DNA of 64,000 nt from Micromonospora_J zhanjiangensis. Its GTDB lineage: Bacteria > Actinomycetota > Actinomycetes > Mycobacteriales > Micromonosporaceae. The position numbers and the translations under genes were made by a program. Where the stretch lies: assembly GCF_042650605.1 (NCBI RefSeq), contig NZ_JBHSBN010000004.1, positions 186,001 through 250,000 of the forward strand, read 5' to 3'. Under the pieces are notes generated by a model. The model was not told the DNA's origin. It worked only from the letters and a program-made list of their open reading frames with translations, and made no database searches. This document shows, piece after piece, positions 17,191 to 25,705 of this stretch (position 1 is its first letter; each line of letters opens with the position of its first letter).

Positions 17191-18152
17191 GCCGGCTCGC
17201 CGACCTGGGCTACGCCGCCGGCTGGCGACTGGTGCGCGCCCTGCCCCGGCCGGTGGCCGCCGCGGCCTTCCGGGCCGGCGCGGACCGGGCGTACCGCAAG
17301 CGCGGCCGGCGGGTCGACCGGCTCGCCGGCAACCTGCGCCGGGTGGTCGGGCCGGACCTGCCGCCGCAGCGGCTGGAGGAACTGGTCCGGCGCGGCCTGC
17401 GCTCGTACGCCCGGTACTACCTGGAGGCGTTCCGGCTGCCGTCGCAGTCCCGCGACCAGCTCCGCGACGGGTTCCGGCTGGAACGGCACGAGCTGCTGGG
17501 CGCCGACGTGGCGGCCGGCCGGGGCGCGGTGGTGGCGTTGCCGCACGCCGGTAACTGGGACGCCGCCGGGGCCTGGGTGGCCGCGATGGGCTGGCCGCTG
17601 ACCACGGTCGCCGAGCGGCTCAAGCCGGAGAGCGTCTACCAGCGGTGGTTGGCCTTCCGCCGGCAGCTCGGCATGGAGATCATCCCGTTGACCGGCGGCC
17701 AGCAGCCGCCGTTCACGGTGCTGGCCGACCGGATCGCCCAGGGGCACGTGGTGCCGCTGCTGGCCGACCGGGACCTGTCCGCCCGAGGCATCGAGGTGCG
17801 GTTCTTCGACGGTCGTACCCGGATGCCGGCCGGCCCGGCGATGCTGGCCATCCGGACCGGGGCACCGCTCTACGTCGCCTCACTCTGGTACGAACCGGAC
17901 GGACCGCGCGGCCTGCTCGAAGGGCCCCTGGCGATACCGGACCCGGACAGCGGGACGTTGCAGGAGCGGGTGGCCGAGCTGACCCAGCGGATCGCCGACC
18001 GGTTGGCCGCCGGAATCGCCCGGCATCCGGAAGACTGGCACATGCTGCAGCGGATGTGGATCGACGAGCCCGCGACACCGGCGGACGACGGACTGGCCGA
18101 GCCGGTCGCCCGCAAGCCGGTCATCGGGCCGCCGACCGCCGGTTCGGCCTGA
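17187..18152 (+). CDS. Phosphatidylinositol mannoside acyltransferase (PatA type)
   Basis: A 321-residue member of the lipid A acyltransferase-like (LPLAT/HtrB) superfamily. In mycobacteria the protein at this position acylates a mannose of phosphatidylinositol mannosides at the inner membrane. The catalytic HxxxxD motif is HAGNWD (about residues 120-125), and later family blocks include LADRDLSARGIEVRFF and PAGPAMLAIRTGAPL. The start is the GTG overlapping the pgsA stop. The last 25 residues are polar and variable. It is followed by pimA after 14 bases. Confidence 0.88.
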   Translation: MSRLADLGYAAGWRLVRALPRPVAAAAFRAGADRAYRKRGRRVDRLAGNLRRVVGPDLPPQRLEELVRRGLRSYARYYLEAFRLPSQSRDQLRDGFRLERHELLGADVAAGRGAVVALPHAGNWDAAGAWVAAMGWPLTTVAERLKPESVYQRWLAFRRQLGMEIIPLTGGQQPPFTVLADRIAQGHVVPLLADRDLSARGIEVRFFDGRTRMPAGPAMLAIRTGAPLYVASLWYEPDGPRGLLEGPLAIPDPDSGTLQERVAELTQRIADRLAAGIARHPEDWHMLQRMWIDEPATPADDGLAEPVARKPVIGPPTAGSA

Positions 18153-18166
18153 GGGGGAGGGGCGCA

Positions 18167-19312
18167 GTGCGGATCGGCATCGTGTGCCCGTACTCCTTCG
18201 ACGTCCCCGGCGGGGTGCAGAACCACGTGATGGATCTCGCCGAGGCCCTGATCAATCTCGGTCACCAGGTGAGCGTGCTCGCGCCGGCCGACGAGGACTC
18301 GGCGCTGCCGTCGTACGTGGTGCCGGCCGGGCGGGCGGTGCCGCTGCCGTACAACGGGTCGGTGGCCCGGATCGCGTTCGGCCCGGTCTCCACCGCCCGG
18401 GTACGCCGCTGGCTGGCCCGCGGCGACTTCGACGTGCTGCACGTGCACGAGCCGCTGACGTTGAGCCTGTCGTTGCTGGCCGTGCTCTCCGCCCGCGGGC
18501 CGGTGGTGGCGACCTTCCACACCGCGCTGACCCGGTCCCGGGCGCTCGCCGTCGCGCAGGGCATCCTGCAACTGGTCCTGGAGCGGGTCACCGCGCGGAT
18601 CGCGGTCAGCGCGCTGGCCCGCAAGGTGCAGGTGGAACACCTGGACGGCGGCGCGGTGGAGATCCCCAACGGGGTGGCGGTGGCCAAGTTCGCGCACGCC
18701 GACCCGTTGCCGGACTGGCCCGGCGCCGGCGGCGCGCTGGGCTTTCTCGGCCGGTTCACCGAGCCGCGCAAGGGCTTCCCGGTGCTGCGGGACGCGTTCG
18801 TGCCGCTGGCCCGGGAACGGCCCGGGCTGCGGTTGCTGGTCGCCGGGCCGGGCGACGCCGACGACCTCTACGACCGGATGCCGCCCGATCTGCACGCCCG
18901 GGTGGTCTTCCTGGGCCGGGTGTCCGAGTCGGACAAGGCCCGGATGCTGCGCAGCGTGGACCTGTACGTCGCGCCGAACACCGGCGGCGAGTCGTTCGGG
19001 ATGATCCTGACCGAGGCGATGGCCGCCGGCACCACCGTCGTGGCCAGCGACCTCGACGCGTTCCGGCGGGTCCTCGACGGGGGCCGGGCCGGCCGGTTGT
19101 TCCCCACCGGCGACCCGGTGGCGCTGCGCCGTACGCTGGCCGAGCTGCTGGACGACCCGCCGGCCCGGGCCGGCCTGTCCGGGTGCGCGGCGCAGGTGGT
19201 GGCGGGCTACGACTGGCCGACGGTGGCCCGGCGGGTGCTGGAGGTCTACGCCACCGCGATCGAGGCGACCGACGGACGGGTCATCGACCAGGAGTGGGCC
19301 GAGCCGGGCTGA
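18167..19312 (+). CDS. pimA: GDP-mannose-dependent phosphatidylinositol alpha-mannosyltransferase
   Basis: A 381-residue GT-B fold glycosyltransferase (GT4) adding the first mannose to phosphatidylinositol. The N-terminus MRIGIVCPYSFDVPGGVQNH contains the conserved glycine-rich acceptor loop. The C-terminal domain has the EX7E nucleotide-sugar motif (ESFGMILTEAMAAG). Basic and hydrophobic residues around the first domain fit a membrane-associated enzyme. GTG start with GGGGGAGGGG upstream. Third gene of the pgsA-patA-pimA operon. Confidence 0.92.
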   Translation: MRIGIVCPYSFDVPGGVQNHVMDLAEALINLGHQVSVLAPADEDSALPSYVVPAGRAVPLPYNGSVARIAFGPVSTARVRRWLARGDFDVLHVHEPLTLSLSLLAVLSARGPVVATFHTALTRSRALAVAQGILQLVLERVTARIAVSALARKVQVEHLDGGAVEIPNGVAVAKFAHADPLPDWPGAGGALGFLGRFTEPRKGFPVLRDAFVPLARERPGLRLLVAGPGDADDLYDRMPPDLHARVVFLGRVSESDKARMLRSVDLYVAPNTGGESFGMILTEAMAAGTTVVASDLDAFRRVLDGGRAGRLFPTGDPVALRRTLAELLDDPPARAGLSGCAAQVVAGYDWPTVARRVLEVYATAIEATDGRVIDQEWAEPG

Positions 19313-19333
19313 CCGACCGGGCCGGCCGACCGA

Positions 19334-19378
19334 TTCGACCGGTTCGACCGGTTCGGCCGGTTCGACCGGTTCGACCGG
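19334..19378. repeat. Five tandem 9-bp units (TTCGACCGG)
   Basis: Five head-to-tail copies of TTCGACCGG, the third with a single A to G change, lie between pimA and the next gene. They are inside the noncoding 110-base gap. The function is unknown; slippage-prone simple repeats are the simplest reading. Confidence 0.8.
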
Positions 19379-19422
19379 GCCGAGCGGGCCGAGCCACCGA
19401 GCGGAAACGGAGCGACACTACG

Positions 19423-19929
19423 ATGCCGGGCATGTGGTGGGTGGTGGGCGCGGTCGTCGTGGTGGCGCTGGTCTCGGCGTACCTGATCTGGACCGCCGGC
19501 CGGGTGGACCGGCTGCACACCCGGGTGGAGGCGGCCGCCCGGGCGCTCGACGCGCACCTGCTGCGCCGGGCGGCGGCGGCCGCGGTGTTGGCCGAGGAGC
19601 GCTTCGCGCTCGAGCTGTACGCCGCGGCGCAGATCGCCCTGGGCGCCGGCCCGGACGAGCGGGAGGCCGCCGAGAACGACCTGACCCGCCAGCTGCGGGC
19701 CACGTCCCTGCCGGGCGACGTACCGACCGCGGTGGCGGTGGTGGCGGCCAGCCGCCGGCTCGCGCTGGCCCGCCAGGTGCACACCGATCTGGTACGCGAC
19801 GCCCTGTCGGCGCGCGACCGGCCGGTGGTCCGGGTGTTGCGGATGGCCCGCAAGCACGACCGGCCGGCCTACTTCGACATCGACGACCCGACCATCGAGC
19901 CGCGCCCCTCGGACCTACGGGTGGCCTGA
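19423..19929 (+). CDS. Membrane-anchored helical protein of unknown function
   Basis: A 168-residue protein: one N-terminal membrane helix (WWVVGAVVVVALVSAYLIW), then Ala/Arg-rich helices (RVDRLHTRVEAAARALDAHL) whose layout recalls LemA proteins, and a polar tail. In mycobacteria the gene after pimA encodes a protein with a related N-terminal part, so it probably belongs to this conserved cluster. The first of two close ATGs (19423, 19432) is used. No catalytic motif is seen. Confidence 0.7.
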   Translation: MPGMWWVVGAVVVVALVSAYLIWTAGRVDRLHTRVEAAARALDAHLLRRAAAAAVLAEERFALELYAAAQIALGAGPDEREAAENDLTRQLRATSLPGDVPTAVAVVAASRRLALARQVHTDLVRDALSARDRPVVRVLRMARKHDRPAYFDIDDPTIEPRPSDLRVA

Positions 19930-20113
19930 CGGGCGGGGTCCCGCGCCCGGTCGCCCACCGTGCGAATTCTGGGCGGAACGTCCGTATTTTTGGTGGTGGT
20001 GACGCGGGCCACTGAGCAGGCCACCGGGGTGTCGATTGGCCGTGGTTCGGCGTTGGACCCCGGCATAGCATCCATTCGAAGGCACCCCCACCCGTCCTGA
20101 GGAGCGAGAACCC

Positions 20114-21028
20114 GTGTCCGAGGTCAGCGCGCAGTCCGCCACCACCCCCGTCATCGGCACCGCCCGCGTGAAGCGGGGGATGGCCGAGATGCTGAAGGGC
20201 GGCGTGATCATGGATGTGGTCACCCCCGAGCAGGCCAAGATCGCCGAGGACGCCGGCGCGGTCGCGGTGATGGCGCTGGAGCGGGTGCCCGCCGACATCC
20301 GCGCCCAGGGCGGCGTGTCCCGGATGAGCGACCCCGACATGATCGACGGGATCATCAACGCGGTCTCCATCCCGGTGATGGCCAAGGCCCGGATCGGGCA
20401 CTTCGTCGAGGCGCGGGTCCTCCAGGCGCTCGGCGTGGACTACGTCGACGAGTCCGAGGTGCTCACCCCGGCCGACTACGCCAACCACATCGACAAGTGG
20501 GCGTTCACGGTGCCGTTCGTCTGCGGCGCCACCAACCTGGGCGAGGCGCTGCGCCGGATCACCGAGGGCGCCGCCATGATCCGCTCCAAGGGCGAGGCCG
20601 GCACCGGCGACGTCTCCAACGCGACCACCCACATGCGGAAAATCGGCGGCGAGATCCGCCGGCTCACCTCGCTCTCCGCCGACGAGTTGTACGTCGCGGC
20701 CAAGGAGCTGCAGGCGCCGTACGAGCTGGTCAAGGAGGTCGCCGAGACGGGCAAGCTGCCGGTCGTGCTGTTCACCGCGGGCGGCATCGCCACCCCGGCC
20801 GACGCGGCCATGATGATGCAGCTCGGTGCCGAGGGCGTCTTCGTCGGCTCGGGCATCTTCAAGTCCGGCAACCCGGCCCAGCGGGCCGCCGCCATCGTCA
20901 AGGCCACCACCTTCCACGACGACCCGGAGATGCTGGCCAAGGTCTCCCGCGGGCTCGGCGAGGCGATGGTCGGCATCAACGTCGACGAGATCCCGCAGCC
21001 GCACCGCCTGGCCGAGCGGGGCTGGTGA
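20114..21028 (+). CDS. pdxS: Pyridoxal 5'-phosphate synthase, PdxS subunit
   Basis: A 304-residue (beta/alpha)8 barrel that builds PLP from ribose 5-phosphate, glyceraldehyde 3-phosphate and ammonia. It carries the PdxS signatures [34 protein letters not shown] and [20 protein letters not shown] start with GAGGAGCGAG in front; a TAGCAT -10 candidate lies near 20064. The ammonia comes from PdxT encoded next, 177 bases later. It forms a dodecamer with PdxT in known members. Confidence 0.97.
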   Translation: MSEVSAQSATTPVIGTARVKRGMAEMLKGGVIMDVVTPEQAKIAEDAGAVAVMALERVPADIRAQGGVSRMSDPDMIDGIINAVSIPVMAKARIGHFVEARVLQALGVDYVDESEVLTPADYANHIDKWAFTVPFVCGATNLGEALRRITEGAAMIRSKGEAGTGDVSNATTHMRKIGGEIRRLTSLSADELYVAAKELQAPYELVKEVAETGKLPVVLFTAGGIATPADAAMMMQLGAEGVFVGSGIFKSGNPAQRAAAIVKATTFHDDPEMLAKVSRGLGEAMVGINVDEIPQPHRLAERGW

Positions 21029-21157
21029 CCCGACCGGTCGGTGGCGACCGGTGACCTGCCCGGCTGGACACGGTCGGTGATCCGACCGGTCGGGCGCGGC
21101 CGGTGCCTTCCCGACCGCTGCCTTCCGACCGGTCGACGACCCGCCGGCGACCTCGAC

Positions 21158-21184
21158 GGAAGGGCCCGCGCCGCGGGCCCTTCC
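21158..21184 (+). terminator. Hairpin between pdxS and pdxT
   Basis: A 13-bp perfect palindrome (GGAAGGGCCCGCG and its complement) with almost no spacer, ending 21 bases before the pdxT start and next to its ribosome binding site. It could be a partial terminator setting the PdxS to PdxT ratio, or a processing or stability element. It could also mask the pdxT translation start. Confidence 0.55.
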
Positions 21185-21205
21185 ACCACACCTGGAGGTA
21201 CGAAC

Positions 21206-21844
21206 GTGACGGCACCCGTGATCGGTGTGCTCGCCCTGCAGGGGGACGTCCGGGAACACGTCGCCGCCCTGACCGGCGCCGGCGCCCAGGCCCGCCCGGT
21301 CCGCCGCCCGGCCGAGCTGGACGCGGTCGACGGGCTGGTCATCCCCGGCGGCGAGTCCACCACGATCAGCAAGCTCGCCGACATCTTCGAGCTGCGCGAG
21401 CCGATCGACAAGCGGATCGCCGGCAGCATGCCGGTCTACGGCTCCTGCGCCGGCATGATCATGCTGGCCCGGGAGGTTCTCGACGGCCGCCCCGACCAGC
21501 GCGCCTTCGCGGGCATCGAGATGACCGTCCGGCGCAACGCGTTCGGCCGGCAGGTCGACTCGTTCGAGGCGCCGGTGGCGATCGACGGCGTCGACGGCGA
21601 CCCGTTCCACGCGGTGTTCATCCGCGCGCCCTGGGTCGAGCGGGTCGGCGACGGGGTCGAGGTGCTGGGCCGGGTCACCGACGGCCCGGCGGCCGGCCGG
21701 ATCGTCGCCGTCCGGCAGGAGAACCTGCTGGCCACCTCGTTTCATCCGGAACTCACCGGTGACCTGCGGCTGCACGCGTACTTCGTGGACCTGGTCCGCG
21801 CGGCCGGGGCGTCCGGCCCGGTTTGGGCGCGAAGCGGCCGCTGA
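21206..21844 (+). CDS. pdxT: Pyridoxal 5'-phosphate synthase glutaminase subunit PdxT
   Basis: A 212-residue class I glutamine amidotransferase that feeds ammonia to PdxS. The catalytic triad is visible: Cys in [10 protein letters not shown] and the His-Glu pair in SFHPELTGD. The oxyanion-forming GGESTT motif is present. The GTG start has TGGAGGT 7 bases before. It follows pdxS in the usual order. Confidence 0.95.
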   Translation: MTAPVIGVLALQGDVREHVAALTGAGAQARPVRRPAELDAVDGLVIPGGESTTISKLADIFELREPIDKRIAGSMPVYGSCAGMIMLAREVLDGRPDQRAFAGIEMTVRRNAFGRQVDSFEAPVAIDGVDGDPFHAVFIRAPWVERVGDGVEVLGRVTDGPAAGRIVAVRQENLLATSFHPELTGDLRLHAYFVDLVRAAGASGPVWARSGR

Positions 21845-22075
21845 CGGATTTGGTTTGGTGCTATTTGTCCCGTCTGTCCGGTGCCGGCCGTCGGTATCGA
21901 GTGCGGCGCGTGACACTCGCCTGACGGACGTCGGTAGGATTGCCGAGATTCGGCAGGGCCATCTGCCCGCCACGGCTTCCACCAGAGCTGACCGGGGACA
22001 CTCCGCGTACGCCGGCAGGAGCGGGGCGCGAGCGGTGCGGTCGATGCAGACGGCGGGTAGCAACGGAGGTAACAG

Positions 22076-22825
22076 ATGTCCGGCCACTCAAAGTGGGCGA
22101 CGACCAAGCACAAGAAGGCGGTCATCGACGCCAAGCGCGGCAAGATGTTCGCCAAGCTGATCAAGAACGTCGAGGTGGCCGCCCGTACCGGTGGTGGTGA
22201 CCCCGCCGGCAACCCGACACTGTACGACGCGATCCAGAAGGCCAAGAAGAACTCGGTCCCCAACGACAACATCGACCGCGCGGTCAAGCGCGGCTCCGGC
22301 CTGGAGGCCGGCGGCGCCGACTGGCAGACCGTGATGTACGAGGGCTACGGCCCCAACGGCGTGGCCCTGCTGATCGAGTGCCTCACCGACAACCGCAACC
22401 GGGCCGCCACCGAGGTGCGCACCGCGCTGACCCGCAACGGCGGTTCGCTGGCCGACGCCGGCTCGGTGTCGTACATGTTCACCCGCAAGGGCGTGGTGCT
22501 CGTCCCCAAGGAGGGCACCACCGAGGACGACGTGATGATGGCCGTGCTGGACGCCGGCGCCGAGGAGGTCAACGACCTCGGCGAGGCGTTCGAGGTGGTC
22601 TCCGAGCCGGGTGACCTGCTCGCCGTCCGGTCCGCCCTGCAGGACGCCGGCATCGAGTACGAGTCGGCCGAGTCCTCGCTCATCCCCAGCGTCAACGTGC
22701 CGCTGGACGAGGAGGGCGCGCGCAAGATCTTCAAGCTGATCGACGTGCTGGAGGACTGCGACGACGTGCAGAACGTCTACGGCAACTTCGACGTGTCCGA
22801 CGAGATCATGGAAGCCGTCGGCTGA
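22076..22825 (+). CDS. yebC: YebC/PmpR-family protein
   Basis: A 249-residue protein of the YebC/TACO1 family, known in some species as a transcriptional regulator and more recently as a ribosome-associated factor easing translation of proline-rich stretches. The family N-terminus [19 protein letters not shown] is complete. In actinobacteria yebC sits upstream of ruvCAB; here 14 kb of accessory genes separate them. A TAGGAT -10 candidate is at 21935-21940 with a 135-base leader. The first palindromic element begins 10 bases after the stop. Confidence 0.93.
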   Translation: MSGHSKWATTKHKKAVIDAKRGKMFAKLIKNVEVAARTGGGDPAGNPTLYDAIQKAKKNSVPNDNIDRAVKRGSGLEAGGADWQTVMYEGYGPNGVALLIECLTDNRNRAATEVRTALTRNGGSLADAGSVSYMFTRKGVVLVPKEGTTEDDVMMAVLDAGAEEVNDLGEAFEVVSEPGDLLAVRSALQDAGIEYESAESSLIPSVNVPLDEEGARKIFKLIDVLEDCDDVQNVYGNFDVSDEIMEAVG

Positions 22826-22835
22826 CGTCGACCGA

Positions 22836-22904
22836 CCAAGAGCATCAGTTACGAAACTGTCCTCGAACCGGCGTGTCGGGCAGGAAAAGCACTGATGCTC
22901 TTGG
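22836..22904. repeat. Palindromic element A (14-bp arms, CGGCGTGTCG loop)
   Basis: Perfect 14-bp arms, CCAAGAGCATCAGT at 22836-22849 and its complement at 22891-22904, enclose a 41-base loop with a small inner stem (TCCT/AGGA) and the core CGGCGTGTCG. It lies between the yebC stop and the 3' end of the first DUF559 gene. Element B, in the same orientation beyond that gene, matches at 33 of 41 loop positions. It could also serve as a bidirectional terminator here. Confidence 0.85.
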
Positions 22905-22921
22905 ACTGGGGGTGGGGACTC

Positions 22922-23980
22922 TCATCTCTCCCTGGGGGAAGCCGGTTGTTCGCGGCGACGGGCCAGGATGGCGAGGGTCTCCCGGCGGACCTCGTCGGGT
23001 TCGTGCGTCAGGCGGCGGTGGCTGAAGCGGACCACCAGGATGCCGAGGGTGGCCAGCAGCGCGTCGCGGCGTAGGTCGATCTCGCGCTGTCGCGGGTCGC
23101 CGTGGGTGGTGGCGCCGTCGAGTTCGATGTTGAGGCGCTGCCGTTCGGCGTACATGTCGAGGTACAGGACGCGGCCGCCGATCTGGACCCGGAACTGGCG
23201 CAGGAATGGGGGCATGCCGGGGGCGGTGAAGACGTGGTCGTGGCCCCAGATCTCCAGATGGCTGAGGCAGCCGGCGGCGAGCCGATCCAGCAGGGCCCGC
23301 AACTCCGTACGCCCGACCAGCATCGGCGTGACCGCCAGGGCGGCGGCGACCCGGTCGGGTGTCGTGAGCCGGTCGTTGATCGCCCGGATCAGTGGGGCCG
23401 GTCGGTCCGCGGGTGGTATATGCGGCCAGGCGTCGACCAGGGAGGACTCCAACCGGGTGACCGACACGCCGTGCCGGACGACCGCCTGTGGCGGTTGTGG
23501 GGTGAATCCCGACCGTTGGTGAACGACCAGATGAGGCCGGCCACGAATACCGGACCCGGCCGGAATGCTGAGGTGCGCGGGTTCGCCCGGTGCCACTCGG
23601 CGTAGCCCCCACACGTGCAGTGCGGTGAGGTGACTCAACGCGCCGCGCCCATCGGCGTACGCGTGAATGGCGCGTGCGGCGAGATCGGGTTCCAGCCGAG
23701 CCAGGAGCGGCACAGCGAATTCCTCCACCTGACCCGGTCCCGTGGTACGACTCGAGACTGCTGTGTGGCGTGCTCCCGCCAGGTTTGCGAGACGGCCCGG
23801 TACCGCCAGGGCCGAGGTGGGCACGAGTGCCGCCGCGACGTAGACGCGGGGGAGTACGCGCAAGAGATGGCCGTCCTGGCAGGCGCGTTCCAGGACCCAG
23901 GCGGGTAGAGCCTGCGTGGCCACCGACCGAGTGACCAGCCCGCCGTGCCGCTCGACCAGCGACCGGAGCACAGAATTCAC
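22922..23980 (-). CDS. AbiEi-like winged-helix plus DUF559 endonuclease-fold protein, copy 1
   Basis: A 352-residue two-part protein. The N-terminus (VLRSLVERHGGLVTRSVATQ) resembles the AbiEi-type antitoxin winged helix of type IV toxin-antitoxin systems. The C-terminal 110 residues are a DUF559 domain of the Vsr/restriction-endonuclease-like fold, with candidate catalytic residues in YLDMYAERQRLNIELDG, the His of TTHGD and the RRDALLATLG helix. The GTG at 23980 is chosen because the paralogue at 25706-26680 aligns from there; the frame stays open to 24049. It is flanked by palindromes A and B in direct orientation. Activity is unknown; no toxin partner gene is adjacent. Confidence 0.8.
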   Translation of the reverse strand: MNSVLRSLVERHGGLVTRSVATQALPAWVLERACQDGHLLRVLPRVYVAAALVPTSALAVPGRLANLAGARHTAVSSRTTGPGQVEEFAVPLLARLEPDLAARAIHAYADGRGALSHLTALHVWGLRRVAPGEPAHLSIPAGSGIRGRPHLVVHQRSGFTPQPPQAVVRHGVSVTRLESSLVDAWPHIPPADRPAPLIRAINDRLTTPDRVAAALAVTPMLVGRTELRALLDRLAAGCLSHLEIWGHDHVFTAPGMPPFLRQFRVQIGGRVLYLDMYAERQRLNIELDGATTHGDPRQREIDLRRDALLATLGILVVRFSHRRLTHEPDEVRRETLAILARRREQPASPRER

Positions 23981-24029
23981 CCGCTGACCGTGCCGCCCGA
24001 CCCCGCACGCCGCAACGACAGATCCGTCG

Positions 24030-24060
24030 CCTGTGGATAAGACCGGCACCTGTGCACAAG
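24030..24060. promoter_or_regulatory. Two DnaA-box-like repeats upstream of DUF559 copy 1
   Basis: CCTGTGGATAAG and CCTGTGCACAAG start exactly 19 bases apart. The complement of the first contains TTATCCACA, a perfect DnaA-box consensus; the second differs slightly (TTGTGCACA). They sit 50-80 bases before the chosen start. The same motif with the same 19-base spacing precedes the second DUF559 gene. They may bind DnaA or the gene's own winged helix. Confidence 0.5.
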
Positions 24061-24104
24061 CCTCTAACTCGTCCGGGTATCTGCTATGGCGTGAACCGAG
24101 GTCA

Positions 24105-24173
24105 CCAAGAGCATCAGTTGCAGAACAGTCCTCGGGCCGGCGTGTCGAGCAGGAATAGCACTGATGCTCATGA
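24105..24173. repeat. Palindromic element B (same family as A)
   Basis: The left arm CCAAGAGCATCAGT (24105-24118) is identical to that of element A. The right arm ACTGATGCTC starts at 24160 and then diverges. The 41-base loop keeps CGGCGTGTCG and TCCT/AGGA. It has the same orientation as A, so the first DUF559 gene is bracketed by direct copies. The truncated aminotransferase begins 55 bases further on. Confidence 0.82.
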
Positions 24174-24227
24174 GGACCCTTGGGTCGACGAGCGCGACGC
24201 TACAGTCAGTCGAGTGGAGATCGACGG

Positions 24228-24692
24228 GGCCACAAGTGGTTGATGGCCCCGCGCGGCGCGGCGTTCGGCTACCTCGCGCCGGCGCTGCGGGACCGGCTGA
24301 TCCCCTCGGCGGCCGGCTGGTACGCGGGCGCCGACGTGCACGCCTCCTACTACGGTCCGCCGCTGCGGCTGGCCACCGACGCCCGCCGGTTCGACGTGTC
24401 GCCGGCCTGGTTCAGCTTCGTCGGGGCCGCGCCCGCGCTGGAACTGCTCGCCGAGATCGGGCTGCCGGCGATCCGGGAGCACAACGTGGGGCTGGCCAAC
24501 CGGTTCCGGGCCGGGCTGGACCTGCCGCCCGGCGACAGCGCCATCGTCTCGGTCGACGTGCCGGACGCGGCCCGCCGGCTTGCCGGGGCGAACATCCGGG
24601 CCGCGGTGCGGGCCGGGCGGGTACGCGCCTCGTTCCACCTCTACAGCACCACTGACGACGTGGACGCCGCGGTGTGCGCCCTCACCCGCTGA
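24228..24692 (+). pseudogene. 5'-truncated class V aminotransferase (cysteine desulfurase/EgtE-like clan)
   Basis: The last 154 residues of a PLP-dependent class V aminotransferase-fold enzyme. Similarity begins abruptly at the catalytic lysine region (GHKWLMAPRGAAFGYL). It runs uninterrupted through GWYAGADVHASYYG, FDVSPAWFSFVGAAPALELL and SVDVPDAARRLAG to a normal C-terminus. Some 200 N-terminal residues, including most of the cofactor pocket, are missing, and no remnant is seen upstream. The break lies close to palindromic element B. An internal ATG at 24243 could yield a short protein, but it could not hold PLP normally, so loss of function is inferred. Confidence 0.75.
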
Positions 24693-24839
24693 CCGTCAGC
24701 CGGACGGACGGCGGCGTCCGGCGGGACGCGCGATGTCCGGCGGCGGACGGTCTCCGGCGGGATGGACGCGGAGCCGGCGCTCGGCGGGACGGAGGACGGC
24801 AGGGCTCGGCGGGGACGGCGGCGCTCGGCGCCCGGCAGG

Positions 24840-25079
24840 TCAGGAGTCGCCGAGCCAGGTCTTCGGGTCGGTGACGTAGACGCCCTTGCCTTGGTGCCGC
24901 CGGATCACCCGCAACGCCTCCAGCCGGACGTAGACCATCTGAATGGTCGAGGTGCCCACCTTGTAGTCCGCGGCCATCTGCGCGATCGAGGGCAGCTTGT
25001 CCTCGGGTCTGAGCCGCTTGGCCTTGACCGTGGCGATGATGTCGTCGGCGATTCGGATGTAGTCGGGTGTGCTCGGCAT
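24840..25079 (-). CDS. Short GntR-type winged-helix regulator
   Basis: A 79-residue protein consisting only of a GntR winged helix-turn-helix (LPSIAQMAADYKVGTSTIQMV, then RVIRRHQGKGVYVTD), without an effector domain. The start MPSTPDYIRIADD has AAGGAG 8 bases upstream. Tiny GntR proteins of this kind are typical of actinomycete integrative elements, where they control transfer genes. It is divergent from a DivIVA-domain gene; the 212-base gap between them should hold both promoters and probably its operator. Mobile-element origin is inference. Confidence 0.75.
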   Translation of the reverse strand: MPSTPDYIRIADDIIATVKAKRLRPEDKLPSIAQMAADYKVGTSTIQMVYVRLEALRVIRRHQGKGVYVTDPKTWLGDS

Positions 25080-25291
25080 GACGCTCCTTGAGTGGCAGGC
25101 CAATTTGATCACGAAAAGCCTCGGCACCACAACTGACTGTTGACCTACACGACTAAGCCGTGAGAGTCTGTTTGCGGGTCGCTCCTTGTGTGGCAACGAG
25201 ATCGGCTCACTGCGGCGGGGCGGAGTTGGAGCCGCCCCGCCGATCAGACTCCGGCAGTGACGGCCGGGCGACAGCATCGGAAGGGACGCAG

Positions 25292-25615
25292 GTGGCCACG
25301 GTGTATCGCGGTGGTCGGCCGCTCGGGAACGACGACCCGAACAGGCTCACCCCGTACGAGATCCGCACCCGAAGCTTCCCCACCCGGCTGCGTGGCCTGG
25401 ACGCCGAGCAGGTCCGGGCCTTCCAGCGGCGGGTGGCCGAGGAACTGACCGACCTGTACTCGGCGGTCCGGCTGCTCGGCGCCGAGAACGACCGGCTCCG
25501 CCAGCGGCTGCGCGACTGGCAGTCCGCGCACGCCCAGCACTGCGGCCGGGACCGGGCGGCCCGGGACGAGGAACGCCGCCGCCTGGACCGGTGGCGCAAC
25601 CAGCGCTCCTGGTGA
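25292..25615 (+). CDS. Small DivIVA-domain coiled-coil protein
   Basis: A 107-residue protein. Residues 20-65 resemble the N-terminal DivIVA domain (LTPYEIRTRSFPTRLRGLD, then EQVRAFQRRVAEELTDLY) and continue into a coiled coil (ENDRLRQRLRDW), ending in a basic Arg-rich tail. It is much shorter than the chromosomal DivIVA/Wag31 cell-pole protein. Small DivIVA-like proteins accompany GntR genes in Micromonosporaceae integrative elements, so it may be an island remnant. GTG start with GGAAGGGA upstream. Confidence 0.7.
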   Translation: MATVYRGGRPLGNDDPNRLTPYEIRTRSFPTRLRGLDAEQVRAFQRRVAEELTDLYSAVRLLGAENDRLRQRLRDWQSAHAQHCGRDRAARDEERRRLDRWRNQRSW

Positions 25616-25705
25616 GCCGGGCGGCCGCAGGGCCGCGAAGATCGCGTTCGACAAGACGAAGGTGAACGTCGTGGGGGGTGACGATGCCCGGCGTGAGTCG
25701 CGAGG

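Noticed and set aside
19331..19379. tRNA-like T-loop (GGTTCGA) near pimA
   Set aside because: It is part of a simple 9-bp repeat; no cloverleaf. No tRNA or rRNA was recognised anywhere in the window.
22836..24173. CRISPR array from the repeated palindromes
   Set aside because: Only two related copies 1.27 kb apart with a gene between; no regular spacers and no cas genes.
25616..25705. A fourth palindrome after DUF559 copy 2
   Set aside because: The stretch contains CCGGCGTGAGTCG, similar to the loop core, but no long inverted arms.
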